Assembly (NCBI RefSeq): GCF_037975245.1
Contig: NC_092567.1
Span: 14,772,876-14,836,875 of the forward strand
Direction: 5' to 3'
Source: Apostichopus japonicus
Taxonomy: Eukaryota > Echinodermata > Holothuroidea > Aspidochirotida > Stichopodidae
Length of the DNA: 64,000 bases
The notes beneath the pieces were generated by a model. It was not told the origin of the DNA. It made no database searches and saw only the letters and a program-made list of their open reading frames with translations. This document shows, one piece after another, positions 25,245-38,079 of this stretch; within the stretch, counting starts at the first letter, position 1, and the number at the start of each line of letters is the position of its first letter. The translations under genes were made by a program, and so were the position numbers.

Positions 25245-26850
25245 TAAAATATATTGTGACCTGAGCAAGACGAATAAATAGGATAAGAATGAGACAACTA
25301 CATCTAACCAGGAAATGGAAGGTGGACTTTTTTTTTATTCGTCCAACCATCCATTACTAATATTAAACATAAACATAATAATCAACACTTGTCAGAAAGT
25401 TGAGAGAAAGTTAAACAGGAACAAGCAGAGTCATTTATACTACATCATTCAAATTTCCCCGGGATGAAGCGTCCTTTAACATATCAACCTTTTAATGAGC
25501 AAATCAGGGTTAAAGCTATGACCCGATATTATTTGATTTTTCCTGCAATCTTCAACTGTCGGGATGACAGACAATTTGCGATCTGCTGGTTACTTTTGCA
25601 GGAAGGGCTGTTACCGGAGGTTGTTCTTTTCAAAGTCTCGCACGTGACACAACAACCTTTTTTTCTCATTAGTTCATCTATAACAGATATTGGCTCTCTT
25701 TGAATTTAATGAGTTTAGTCTCAAGGTTTGAATACTTTCGATTGCCAAGGACGGTCTCCCAACTGTATGTCAAATGCAACTGGTATATCAATAGAAATAT
25801 ATATATTATTGGGAAAGAATTATAATGTAGGTTGAATTGAGTTTAGAGGTAAACTGAAAGTATGTGGCAATAATAAGACCCACCTGATAAATATAAGGGC
25901 AAGGATCAACAGGTGGCTAAAACCTCACCTGCTATTGTCAGACAACTATATGAAAAGAATACATTGCAAAATTTGTAAAAGGGCAGCTAATTAGATAAGG
26001 GGTGTCTATGAACAGAGTGGTTAAAATGCATAGCTGGAGACTGGGGCGAGGGGGGGGGGCTCATTCTAAAGTATTACCGTGGTTCCCGTTCCCGTTTAGT
26101 CAAAAGAGACAGTACTACATTCAGAGTAATTTAATGTCAAAATTAACTAGCAGATTCTCACTGACCAGAAACGCGATGCGTAAAAGCTCATTAATAGTAC
26201 AGGTCACCGCATGACCTAATTCTGCGGAGCGCACCGCGAACGAGAAACAATAACAATGGACTTTCTACGTACTTCTCGTAGGACAATGAACCAATTATTA
26301 ACTTCACTCTTTCAATAAACATGCAAGCTCTACAAGAGAAAGAAATGGTCGTTAGAATTGTTCACACATTTGTTAACTCATTTTGGGTAGCAATTCTTCA
26401 ATTAGAAGTAAATTATAAATCATGGTTTAACAAAAATGCCTAAACGTCTGGTCATATTTTGTAAGATTCGCTGCTATTATAGGCCAACTAGTATACATAC
26501 TGTGCCATACGGTATCCAGACCTGTCTTGCCACAATTGATGTCTTTCAAAATCAAGCATTCATTGAATCTGTTCCCACATCAAGCATACATATTATATGT
26601 ACCCATTTCAAGATTCTCTTTAACACTGAGCAGTAAAATAGTATCCTAATGGCATTTGTCAGTAAGTGTCCACAAGTGGGGTGAGTGAGTCCACCCATTA
26701 ACCTTCTAAGAAGGATATTCTGGTGGCTGAAGATTATTGCTTGGCAAACTTGCTCCAAAATTTTGTGAATCATTACGTGTAAACTTACATCCTCATAGTG
26801 TTTCGCATGGCGAAGATATTAATTTTTTCAAATTTTTCTGAAATTTTGTA
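25245..26850. other. Probable long intron, part 6: nothing gene-like
   Basis: No exon or element boundary could be supported. There is a G-run near 26048 and short open frames without splice context. Confidence 0.4.
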
Positions 26851-26851
26851 A

Positions 26852-27275
26852 AATGCATCTGGCAACATCAGATTGGATGATGTCATCAGGGGGGCAATTT
26901 AGCAGAACTGTTGTCTTTGTTTTTCTCTATAATTTGTCAATCATTTATCAACAGAGGAAAAGAATATTTCTACCAAAAAAAGACCACATTTGGATGAAAT
27001 TAAAGTAGAGAGAAGCTTGACAGATCTAAGCAAACATTTCAAATGTGATCAGGTTACAAGGATAAATCAACAAGAAGATAATAAGAGCCTTTAGAAATAA
27101 AACTTTTGAAGAGTGTTTGCTCCTCGAGATGACATCACAGACCTTACCCTACTGTGATCCAACTTCATGGAGTAGTTGAAGGGTTTAGCCAATCAAAATA
27201 GGTTGTATTCAAGCCACCATATCTCAAGTTAGAGACAAGGGGCTTTCAACTAGCAGTGTGGAAATATATTCCTCG
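26852..27275 (+). repeat. Unnamed interspersed repeat, copy A
   Basis: It starts AATGCATCTGGCAACA and shares a series of blocks in the same order with 62934-63580. The blocks include CATTTGGATGAAATT, GATAAATCAACAA, GACATCACAGAC followed by TACTGTGAT, and CAACT(A/G)(G/A)CAGTGTGGAA. This copy lacks about 200 bases present early in copy B. No frame is conserved. The family is unidentified. Confidence 0.7.
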
Positions 27276-28690
27276 TCAATATTAGTTTCAAATTGTTTTG
27301 CAACCAGCAAAAATTGTTCTAAAGAACATGAAAGTCGGCTATGATCTCTTTTAATGAAGTATGTACAACTTCCCCTCAAAAGTCTCAAATATATTGAAAT
27401 GGGACAAGTGTACCCTGATGCAGCCCACAGATCACAAGTACACTGTGAACTTAGGTAATTCTATCCTTCTTGACAAGGTTAGAGTACAGACTCCTGTACA
27501 CAAGTCACGCAATGACAGCGTATTAACATCAAGTTACAGTCATTGAAATAAGTTCAAATAACCATTCCAAAATTGCTAAACAGGTGAGGTGGAGCGGAGG
27601 GGAGGGAAGGGGAGGGGAGGAGGGAATGGCACTCTAAGTTGCCTAGATTTGTTCTTAATGAGCTAAAAAAGACCATATGACATATATGTTCTTAAAAGTG
27701 TTGTTTCAAACTTTCAAATTCACAAAAAAAGCCATTTTGGTACTTAATCTTTTGGTTATAATCCTATGGGCATGCCAATTTTTTCATATTATAAAATAAT
27801 ATGGTGACCTACATTTATTCCCCCCCCCCCTCCCTCACACAACACACCCATATAGATCAACATTTCTAATACATGATGACCTTATGTTTTTGTAAAACTG
27901 TTCCAGTATATAATTAACACACATGCACAAACATGTGTGTACATTCATATAAATATATATATTGCAGTCCCATAGCCACACCATATCACTACAAACAACT
28001 TAATCACAGACAACCCAAAATAATGGTTTAACAACTTTAGGTTTGTATATAACTTGTATCGTGAAAAGCAAATGGACATAAAATACTTATCATTCTGAGA
28101 AGAAACTGTAAAATAAATATGTGTTCAATGAAAGACCACCAATTATTATCAAGCTCACACCTTCCATTTCATTCCCATTCATTCACTGTACTACTGATAC
28201 ACACAGAAAGTTCACGGTATTAGGCATGTACTGTATGATACGTCCCAATGGTTAGTAGTACCAGTGTAAATACCCTATTCAAGGTGAACGGTTGACCTCA
28301 TTTTGGCACACTCTTCTCTATACCTGATTGTACTATTTAAGGTCAGCTGGAATCGTTGTTTGTATGGGAACCAGTGGGTGCCATTCTGATTAAACAGTAA
28401 ACGCCCAAGAAAAAAAAACCCAAAACAATGTTACTTTGAAATTTGTAACGGTTACTAGGCATGGCTATATAATTAGCCACAGAACTGCAATCACTAGATA
28501 CACCATGTCTTTTCTATGTCAAGGTTAGTGCAAAGTTTACAGACAGAAAGTACAAACTTCTGTTTTATGTTGTGTCAGGATCTGTATCAAGATGTATGAC
28601 ATATCAATATGTCAATACCTCAAACAGACAAGAGAGGTAGCAGTTCTAGGTATTACCTATATAGTACAAGAAATAATGCAATATATAACA
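27276..28690. other. Probable long intron, part 7: simple sequence only
   Basis: The stretch contains the G-rich tract at 27597-27624, a C-run at 27820-27832, and CA/TA microsatellites near 27918-27962. I see no exon. Confidence 0.4.
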
Positions 28691-28698
28691 AAATTCCA

Positions 28699-31399
28699 TA
28701 CTTTTTTTATTTTTTTCCCTTTTCTTTTCATCTCGTTATTGTTTTCTTCTGTTGTTTGTTTTCTTTATTGTTCTACACTACAAGCTGCTTGTTAAATGAG
28801 TATATATTCATACAGACAAGTTTTTAAGTTTTTTCCTTTTCTTTTCTTCTCGTTATTGTTTTCTTCTGTTGTTTGTTTTCTTTATTGTTCTACACTGCAA
28901 GCTGCTTGTTAAATGAGTATATATTCATACAGACAAGTTTTTAAGTTTTTTCCTTTTCTTTTCTTCTCTTTATTGTTTTCTTCTGTTGTTTGTTTTCTTT
29001 ATTGTTCGACACTGCAAGCTGCTTGTTAAATGAGTATGTATTCATACAGACAAGTTTTTAAGTTTTTTCCTTTTCTTTTCTTCTCGTTTTTGTTTTCGTC
29101 TGTTGTTTGTTTTCTTTATTGTTCGACACTGCAAGCTGCTTGTTAAATGAGTATATATTCATACAGACAAGTTTTTAAGTTTTTTCCTTTTCTTTTCTTC
29201 TCGTTATTGTTTTCTTCTGTTGTTTGTTTTCTTTACTGTTCGACACTGCAAGCTGCTTGTTAAATGAGTATGTATTCATACAGACAAGTTTTTAAGTTTT
29301 TTCCTTTTCTTTTCTTCTCTTTATTGTTTTCTTCTGTTGTTTGTTTTCTTTATTGTTCGACACTGCAAGCTGCTTGTTAAATGAGTATGTATTCATACAG
29401 ACAAGTTTTTATGTTTTTTCCTTTTCTTTTCTTCTCGTTTTTGTTTTCTTCTGTTGTTTGTTTTCTTTACTGTTCGACACTGCAAGCTGCTTGTTAAATG
29501 AGTATATATATACATACAGACAAGTTTTTAAGTTTTTTCCTTTTCTTTTCTTCTCGTTATTGTTTTCTTCTGTTGTTTGTTTTCTTTATTGTTCGACACT
29601 GCAAGCTGCTTGTTAAATGAGTATATATTCATACAGACAAGTTTTTAAGTTTTTTCCTTTTCTTTTCTTCTCTTTATTGTTTTCTTCTGTTGTTTGTTTT
29701 CTTTATTGTTCGACACTGCAAGCTGCTTGTTAAATGAGTATGTATTCATACAGACAAGTTTTTATGTTTTTTCCTTTTCTTTTCTTCTCGTTTTTGTTTT
29801 CTTCTGTTGTTTGTTTTCTTTACTGTTCGACACTGCAAGCTGCTTGTTAAATGAGTATATATATACATACAGACAAGTTTTTAAGTTTTTTCCTTTTCTT
29901 TTCTTCTCGTTATTGTTTTCTTCTGTTGTTTGTTTTCTTTATTGTTCGACACTGCAAGCTGCTTGTTAAATGAGTATGTATTCATACAGACAAGTTTTTA
30001 TGTTTTTTCCTTTTCTTTTCTTCTCGTTTTTGTTTTCTTCTGTTGTTTGTTTTCTTTACTGTTCGACACTGCAAGCTGCTTGTTAAATGAGTATATATAT
30101 ACATACAGACAAGTTTTTAAGTTTTTTCCTCTTCTTTTCTTCTCGTTATTGTTTTCTTCTGTTGTTTGTTTTCTTTACTGTTCTACACTGCAAGCTGCTT
30201 GTTAAATGAGTATGTATTCATACAGACAAGTTTTTAAGTTTTTTCCTTTTCTTTTCTTCTCGTTATTGTTTTCTTCTGTTGTTTGTTTTCTTTATTGTTC
30301 TACACTGCAAGCTGCTTGTTAAATGAGTATATATTCATACAGACAAGTTTTTAAGTTTTTTCCTTTTCTTTTCTTCTCGTTTTTGTTTTCGTCTGTTGTT
30401 TGTTTTCTTTATTGTTCGACACTGCAAGCTGCTTGTTAAATGAGTATATATTCATACAGACAAGTTTTTAAGTTTTTTCCTTTTCTTTTCTTCTCGTTTT
30501 TGTTTTCGTCTGTTGTTTGTTTTCTTTATTGTTCGACACTGCAAGCTGCTTGTTAAATGAGTATATATATACATACAGACAAGTTTTTAAGTTTTTTCCT
30601 TTTCTTTTCTTCTCGTTTTTGTTTTCGTCTGTTGTTTGTTTTCTTTATTGTTCGACACTGCAAGCTGCTTGTTAAATGAGTAAATATTCATACAGACAAG
30701 TTTTTAAGTTTTTCCTTTTCTTTTCTTCTCGTTATTGTTTTCTTCTGTTGTTTGTTTTCTTTACTGTTCTACACTGCAAGCTGCTTGTTAAATGAGTATA
30801 TATTCATACAGACAAGTTTTTAAGTTTTTTCCTTTCCTTTTCTTCTCTTTATTGTTTTCTTCTGTTGTTTGTTTTCTTTATTGTTCGACACTGCAAGCTG
30901 CTTGTTAAATGAGTATGTATTCATACAGACAAGTTTTTAAGTTTTTTCCTTTCCTTTTCTTCTCTTTATTGTTTTCTTCTGTTGTTTGTTTTCTTTATTG
31001 TTCTACACTGCAAGCTGCTTGTTAAATGAGTATATATTCATACAGACAAGTTTTTAAGTTTTTTCCTTTCCTTTTCTTCTCTTTATTGTTTTCTTCTGTT
31101 GTTTGTTTTCTTTATTGTTCGACACTGCAAGCTGCTTGTTAAATGAGTATGTATTCATACAGACAAGTTTTTAAGTTTTTTCCTTTTCTTTTCTTCTCGT
31201 TTTTGTTTTCTTCTGTTGTTTGTTTTCTTTATTGTTCTACAGTGCAAGCTGCTTGTTAAATGAGTATATATATACATACAGACAAGTTTTTAAGTTTTTT
31301 CCTTTTCTTTTCTTCTCGTTATTGTTTTCTTCTGTTGTTTGTTTTCTTTATTGTTCTACACTGCAAGCTGCTTGTTAAATGAGTATACATACAGACAAG
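28699..31399 (+). repeat. 117-bp minisatellite array, about 23 copies
   Basis: The landmark GACAAG recurs at 28815, 28932, 29049, 29166 and so on to 31394. Most steps are 117 bases; some are 119 where TATTCATA is replaced by TATATATACATA, one is 116 and the last is 113. Each unit carries a pure pyrimidine tract (TTTTTTCC followed by CTTTTCTTTTCTTCTC) and the near-palindrome CAAGCTGCTTG. Because 117 is divisible by three, it throws up repetitive hydrophobic frames, which are artefacts. A block of 353 bases (119+117+117) is repeated at about 29341 and 29694, a higher-order pattern that suggests unequal exchange. The first unit is degenerate. Confidence 0.95.
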
Positions 31400-34300
31400 C
31401 TGCAAGGCTTCCATCTACAGCGATTGTTTTTGTTCAGACACATAATGCACAGGTTAAAACTATAGTAATTACATCTTAATAAAAACTTAAAAACAAAAAC
31501 TATACGCTTGGAACTTTCAGTGTCAAGGTATTACAAGTTCAACCAGATCAATATCAGTACGGCAGGCATCACCTTGATTCAAGTACAAATTCGATCCAGT
31601 AGTATCAAATGTACTCGGCCCAAAAGCTCTAAGAATAGCAGGCAGAATCAAAAGCATCCTGTCAATGAGACCCTATCCCTCCAGAACCCGGACCCGTAGT
31701 GAGGCTAGTGCACAGGAGAAGGGGAGGGGGGCCATGTCCCCCTACCTGTGCAGAGTAATGCCCATTCCTCATCTATGCTACCATCATGTGAACAAAACTT
31801 GCACAGGTTACGGGACACAGATATTATGGGCCTCCTTAAATTGTTGGTGCTAAAACCAATGGCTAAAATAGAAGATTTACAAATACAGGAGAGTATCTCC
31901 AAAATTGACCACTCCGGACGAAATGTTATTTTTACCCCAAAAAGAAAGTTTTTTCATTAGTAATTTATGAACAAGAAGTATAGTTCAAATAAGGACTTTT
32001 TCTTCCCTTTTCAAGACCAAAGAAATTGGCTTTGCCCCTCACCTCAACCAAGGTCTGTCTACGTGCCTGGTAGGTTTGGTAAAATTGCTGCCAGAAAATG
32101 GCTTTACGTTAAATCACTACATAGATTTGTATAAAACAGAAAGACTATATCACTTGTTTTCCCATTTGGCCAATTACTTTTTATTACGGTGATTTACTTC
32201 TATTAATCAGTAACTTTAGAGTTCGCACTAGTAAGTACAAGCTACTTGACTTTAACTTGCCTTTTCTTTGTCTGCACTTTATGCAAAACAGGAATGAAGC
32301 ATAAATTCTAATCTTCATTCCTGTTTGACATTTATATAATATTATAGGACTGCAAGGGAAGCAAGAGGACAACTTGCATAGTAATATATGCAGATTGGTC
32401 TCTAGGAAGGCATGCATATGGAATCCTTGCAGAACTCAGCACAAAACACCCCGTAATGCAGCAAATATTGCCACGAAATTAGCACATTTCGCGCTGACTC
32501 TTTTCATAACATTCTAAGTATAGCACTCAGAAAACTCTTTCTTATGTCATCTTGAAGAATATTGTGTCCTCTTTACGAAGACGTGCCGTTATTTATCATG
32601 TGTGTGAACTAATCCCCGTACTTTCTAATCTGAAAAAGTAAAAACCACTTCGGAAAGCAGTGAACCTCTTCAAAATGTCCCTATCTCTCGATGCTTACAT
32701 TGTGCTTGGTGAGAGTGTGATTGCGTAAGCAACTTCTTTCCTATGCCAAAGAAAAATTTGTTGACTTTTCTCTCTGGTGATATAAAATTTGACTCGATTG
32801 GTCAATAAAAAAGGCTCGTACTTTTCATCAGCAAATCAAAAGCATCGTAAGAAATTTGTAAAGTCCTCCTTTACGCGGCTAATCTGAACGCAGTACAGTG
32901 TGCAGTGCTCTCACAGCAATTTCGGAGAGTGAAAACCGCAACGCTACCTGTGCGTATACAACAGCATTTTATTCTCCGACAAGGGGCCATTTATGAGCGT
33001 TGGTACTCTGTGAGCTAGCTACCTCAGAGTACCCAGTTTGAATGGTGGTGTGATCTTCAGCACTCCCACAGAGGGCGCTGTTATATCGGTCCTAACAGTT
33101 CTATAGAAACAGCTCTGGGTACTCATAATGCTCACGAATCTGTACTGCTTGTAGATCTCCAGATATTCTATATATAGCTGGCGCTGTAAACGTATCTCAA
33201 TCAATGGGCGGTAGTCGTGAAGAGATGCTTCACATGATCTCGTCTTCAATAATTACGAGATGAATCGCAGGTGTAAGTCCAGTAATATTGCAAAGAACCT
33301 TGAAATAAGCTAATAGATCCAAATTACAAGGGTGGTCTCATAGTGAGTGGTCTTACTATACCTTGCAAAGTGCTACCCAGTCATTTTTACTTCAAGTACG
33401 TTTCAAATCCGTTTTGTTTTAACTACAGGAATTCAAACGACTGGATGACACACACACACGCCATCTACAAATTTACGCTATCATAAACCCATTATTTGCA
33501 TTATCGTATCATTAACATTTATAGGAATTATGATCCTAGCTGGAGCTTTTTGAGGAAGCAACTAGTTCGAATGATGATGTCTTCAGTTTATATGTCAAAT
33601 AATATTTAAGTCAGTAAGTTAATTACCAGTACTTCCAAATCAACCTTGTATAATTTGGTTTAATATTGCTACCTAGATGTATGTCCCTTAAAAGGTAACA
33701 TCACATACAAGAAAATGTGTTTGTAAATTCTATGGATATCTTCAATAGAATATTAGCTTATAATCCACCATGTCTGACAGAAGTTTACCAAAGTTACAAA
33801 TTAAATTGGCAGGTGTTCAGCTGCCCATGTTTGCATATAGATCAGAGAGGAGCCTGGGTTAAAAAAAAAAAAATGGAACTTTGCAAAAATTACGGTATAG
33901 GCTCCAGTTTGCATATGCGTACAGTGTGTTAGGATAATAGTTTTTGTCCCTGAGGTAGGAATGAAATCACAGATATTCCGCAAATTCTCGGAAAAAGCTC
34001 ATGCCTGATAGATAGAATGCTTACAGGCTCATCGGGTTTGACGTTGTTCGAAAAGAACTATCCATGCTCCGAAGAGATGATTTTATATCAATTATGCAAT
34101 AGCCATGTGTCTGCTACTTTCCATCCTGGAAGTTTACATTGTTGAATACAAAGTTCTCCGATTCAGTAAAATCGATGATACATCGAACAAACTATTTCGG
34201 CACCAAAACAATAATTACTAATAAAAGCTCCATTCTGTACAAAACTTTAGCTAATTAGGTTCAAACGTGACTTATTTAATACCTGCCATAGATAATCAAC

Positions 34301-36385
34301 AATTAAGACAAATTTTCTTTCTTTCCATAGCAAAATGGGAAAGAGTCCTGCTGTGAACACCTCGTTGGTATCAATGAGGTCTGACGCGTCAAGGTTAATC
34401 TCCGAGTGGACAGCCTATGGTTTGATTTTGTGGGGAGACAATTAACTTCTAGTGATAAAAGAAAATTAATTGAAGAGCATGCAACCGGTCTGACCTGGGA
34501 CTTTACGTTCACATTGTACTGCCAGTATGGAAGACATCCAAACCATATATGTAGAGTTATTCTTTTATTAGCATAATTAAACTACTTAACCATATCTTCA
34601 AGGTTACAAATTGTTCAACCCCACCTCACAAAACACTCAACGTTTTTTATTCTTTTCCTTTTATTCTTCAGACCCGATGCCATCTGCCAGTTTTTACTTT
34701 TTATTGACAGTCAATAGGGCATGATAAAGAAAGACAGTACTTGACATTAAAGTTAAGTTCATCGAATCGTTACGGAAAGGATAACAGTAGTTTAACGTTA
34801 CAATGTGACAACCGTTTAACAATTTATCGTTAATTTTGATTTCGTTGTTTATGAGAAGCAAAGTACGCTAATAAATTCATTTATTAATCATGTATGAAAC
34901 TGATGCTTATGATGGCAACATATCACTCCCCTCCCCACCCCCCCCCAAGAAAAATAATAAAAACCTTCAGGACAAAAAATTCAAATCCAAGTTGTGAGAA
35001 ATCATGGATTCGATGTCCCTTAAAGCTGACACTATTTTGCAACGAATTCAATTCCACTATTTTCCGGTAATTTACATGAAATCGTTTCCAACACATGACA
35101 TGATACTAGTAACCAGGAAATCAGTCATAACCATCAAACGATCAAAGCGCACACGGGGGTAGACACATTTACATTTTTTGTGGGACACACAATTTTCTGC
35201 TTTGATCTCTTTACTGAGACTGAGGGACAGGAATCACGATACCGTAGTGACTGAGGGGAGACAATCGGGACATATGACTGTTATGACAAATCAAGTAGTT
35301 AAATACGACATCGCAGCCTAGGCTACCTTTTGACCCTTGAGTAGCTGAAGATCTCGAAGGATCTTGATTGGACAAGATCATCCCCCGAAAGGGGCATCAC
35401 AATTGCGGGGTCTGATCTGGTTAAATGTGCATTCACACGTTTCACAAATTTGAAAAAAAGCGAGCTGGTACTTGCACTAGTAAACTTAAGTGCATCTATG
35501 CTGAATAACATTCAAATATCGTTATATGTCATCATAAAAATGAAAGTAAACATTTCAAGCTGTTGTTGAAACAACACGAATGTTGACAATGTCCGAACGA
35601 TGGCTGTGCTCCACAATGCGAAAGAACCAAGAACAATTTGTGACTCTGTTTTTCCCATTATGGATAGTACAGTGACTGCCAATGTATTTATCTTTAGGGT
35701 TATACTGTAACATCTCGTTTTCTTGTTACAACAAGAAAACAATCAGTCGTTTTCCACAGACAATTTCAACATTTCCCACACCTCATTCGAGGGAGTGTTG
35801 AGCCACCAGTGCAAAGGAAATTTTTTTTTAATCCAGTCTACTGTTTAATTGAATCATAAATTAATTAAAATATATGAGTAATTACTGCAACAAGGTCACA
35901 TCATGCACATTCACTGTATTAATAAGTGTTTTACAGCAGATTCAATCAAATACTTCAGTTCAGGCATGTACAGCATGCTTGTACAAAGTTCACTTTAGAA
36001 AACACAACGTGGGAGTTTTTACTGTCACATGTATAGGGTGCAATTGCCAATTAGCTTACTGGTCATATAAATACAGTTTTTATATAAACGGTTTGTATGT
36101 CATTTCTAGGCAGTTGCTAACCATTAGGTCTTTTGAAATAACAGACTTAATACAGTAAGTATGATACTGTTATTAATAATCCTGGGTTTTAATCATAATT
36201 TGCACTTTTCAGATTTATGGGGTATTTAACACAAAAGCTCTGATCTGATATGTTAAGGTAACCAAATCCACTATTTGTGCTCTAACGAAAGTCCAGTGGC
36301 TTGAAGAAATAGTTATTTAACGAGGAATGCTTTAACCACAGCTTGCTTACTTTAAGATGTCATAAGACAATAGGAAAATAAACTA
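31400..36385. other. Probable long intron, part 8: two small inverted structures, no exon
   Basis: A short inverted repeat GAGTACCCAG/CTGGGTACTC lies at 33027-33036 and 33115-33124 with a 78-base spacer, possibly a tiny MITE. Competing hairpins occur at 35348-35394. Otherwise I see only AT-rich DNA and homopolymer runs. Confidence 0.4.
35348..35394 (+). repeat. Cluster of overlapping hairpins
   Basis: AAGATC (35348-35353) can pair with GATCTT (35360-35365). The same GATCTTG (35360-35366) can instead pair with CAAGATC (35373-35379), so the two hairpins exclude each other. Just downstream CCCC-GAAA-GGGG (35383-35394) forms a GNRA tetraloop hairpin. The pairing is visible on paper. Whether it is transcribed or has a role is unknown. 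Confidence 0.45.
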
Positions 36386-36389
36386 GCTT

Positions 36390-36618
36390 ACAGCAGACAG
36401 TACAGGTACAGGAAATATGGAGATCCCAAAATAACTGGCTGCAGCAGACATTACAGGAAATATATGGAGATCCCAAAATAACTGGCTGCAGCAGACATTA
36501 CAGGAAATATATGGAGATCCCAAAATAACTGGCTGCAGCAGACATTACAGGAAATATATGGAGATCCCAAAATAACTGGCTGCAGCAGACATTACAGGAA
36601 TTATGGAGATCCCAAAGT
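36390..36618. repeat. 47-bp tandem array, about five copies
   Basis: Units starting GCAGCAGACATTACAGGAAA lie at 36441, 36488, 36535 and 36582 with exact 47-base spacing. A divergent unit precedes them near 36390 and a partial one ends near 36618. The central copies are identical, implying recent expansion. No open frame runs through. Confidence 0.92.
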
Positions 36619-36619
36619 T

Positions 36620-37940
36620 GCTAGGATATGCTGAAATAATCGCACAAAGAAAAACATACAAAAAAATACTTTGGAGAACATTTCTGATACATGATTTGAC
36701 TGCAATTATTTTCATGAAGATCATGGCTATATACTTCTGCTACAACAATCAAAACTCTTGTAACACAGTTCCAAAACGTCAGTCCTGCAAATCATTTTGT
36801 CAGTGTCCAGTTTTAGTTCGCTACCATCAAGCGATGCTTTCATTTTTTTTTGCTTCGCTCTACAATTCCTTTCTGTTCCTTGTACAGTTGTTCTATTCCA
36901 CGATAAACAGTTACTTTACTACACAAGAGCATCTTTCGTCCCCCGGTATACTACCGACCGACCGTTAGTATCATGCGATACCAATTTACGAATTATCACA
37001 TATATATATATTTAAACTATGCACTCTCGGAACAAACATGTTAGACGCTCCATGGACGTGAACCTCGCACGGATCTCCACAGCATCAATGACAACAACAG
37101 TATGAAAGCAACCTAAGATCGTATGTCACACAATTATCGTGCATCATCTAAAGATATGGCAGCTTTTCTCTACCTACAGCTGTTATTAACCTTGAAGTAC
37201 CATATATGTCTTGAAGGCTGACTCTCATAAGAATATAGAGCATTTCTTATCTACAACAGGGTTTATTATGAGAGATAGTACTTACTTACCCAAAAAAATA
37301 AAAAAGAACCCTCTCTAATTCAAGGTAAGAACTCCACTTTATAGATAGTATTACACTGTAAATAGAGATGTATTCATATAAAATAACTAGCGATAGATAT
37401 CAAACTCGATATTATTTCCTTACTAAAAGTAGTTTTTTGGGGGGAGTTGTGTTTGTTAAATCTTTGATACCACAATATATGGTATTGATTCTAAAATTCC
37501 ATAGCAATACAATTTAGTAAGCTTCATTATAATTTGCTTGAATATTTTCTGATAATGATGGAAGAAAAGTCAACACATTATAAAAAAAAATACAATTGCC
37601 AATGTGCGGTTGGCATACATATTATAAATGATAACATAATGAATTGAAAGGGGGCCACGAGTGTGAAATTTCATAATATTATGAAAAGATCATTTACTCA
37701 ATAATTTTATGGAAACACTTTGCAAGAAGCTCTTGGCCTGATCCTAAAATGTCACCAGGTAAAGGTTTGCTAAAACAGTCAACAACAACAAAAAAACATT
37801 TTTTGAATTAATGTAGACACTGATTTACGGGAATATATAAATATCTCTACACCAGCTATTAACAAAGAATGACAGGCAATATTACTTTTAAGGGAGCTGT
37901 AATAATACAGTTTGTATCAAAGTTAAGACAGTCTAACATT
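36620..37940. other. Probable long intron, part 9: nothing gene-like
   Basis: A 121-codon plus-strand frame beginning next to the 47-bp array has no recognisable domain, membrane pattern or splice context, so I do not call it. The rest is AT-rich with short TA runs near 36990-37012. Confidence 0.4.
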
Positions 37941-37944
37941 TTGT

Positions 37945-38075
37945 CCCTAGCAACATCTTCTTCAGAGGCTAATTGAGACAATTTTGTTTCACTTAGCTTC
38001 TGAAGAAAACTGAAATAGCAGGCCCTCTAACTTTCCTTTGCAGTGCAATAAAGCAATTTTGTTAACAGCCTTCTT
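37945..38075. mobile_element. Head-to-head degraded relatives of the hammerhead-like retroposon
   Basis: On the minus strand about 37985-37945 reads AGCCTCTGAAGAAGATGTTG, matching the 5' part of the element at 22027. On the plus strand 37994-38070 runs AGCTTCTGAAGAAAACTG, then CAGGCCCTCTAACTTTCC, then AAGCAATTTTGTTAACAGCC and a T-run. That follows the order of the same element including its 3' end. The two start regions form an inverted repeat (TTCTTCAGAGGCTAA against TTAGCTTCTGAAGAA). The catalytic GAAAC has decayed in both. Confidence 0.45.
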
Positions 38076-38079
38076 TTTT

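Noticed and set aside
29341-30205. Three near-identical 91-codon hydrophobic frames that look like membrane proteins
   Set aside because: They come from the 117-bp array, whose unit is divisible by three. Frames break wherever a 119-base unit occurs.
36603-36968. 121-codon plus-strand open frame next to the 47-bp array
   Set aside because: It begins at the edge of the array. No domain, signal or splice context is visible and composition matches the AT-rich background.
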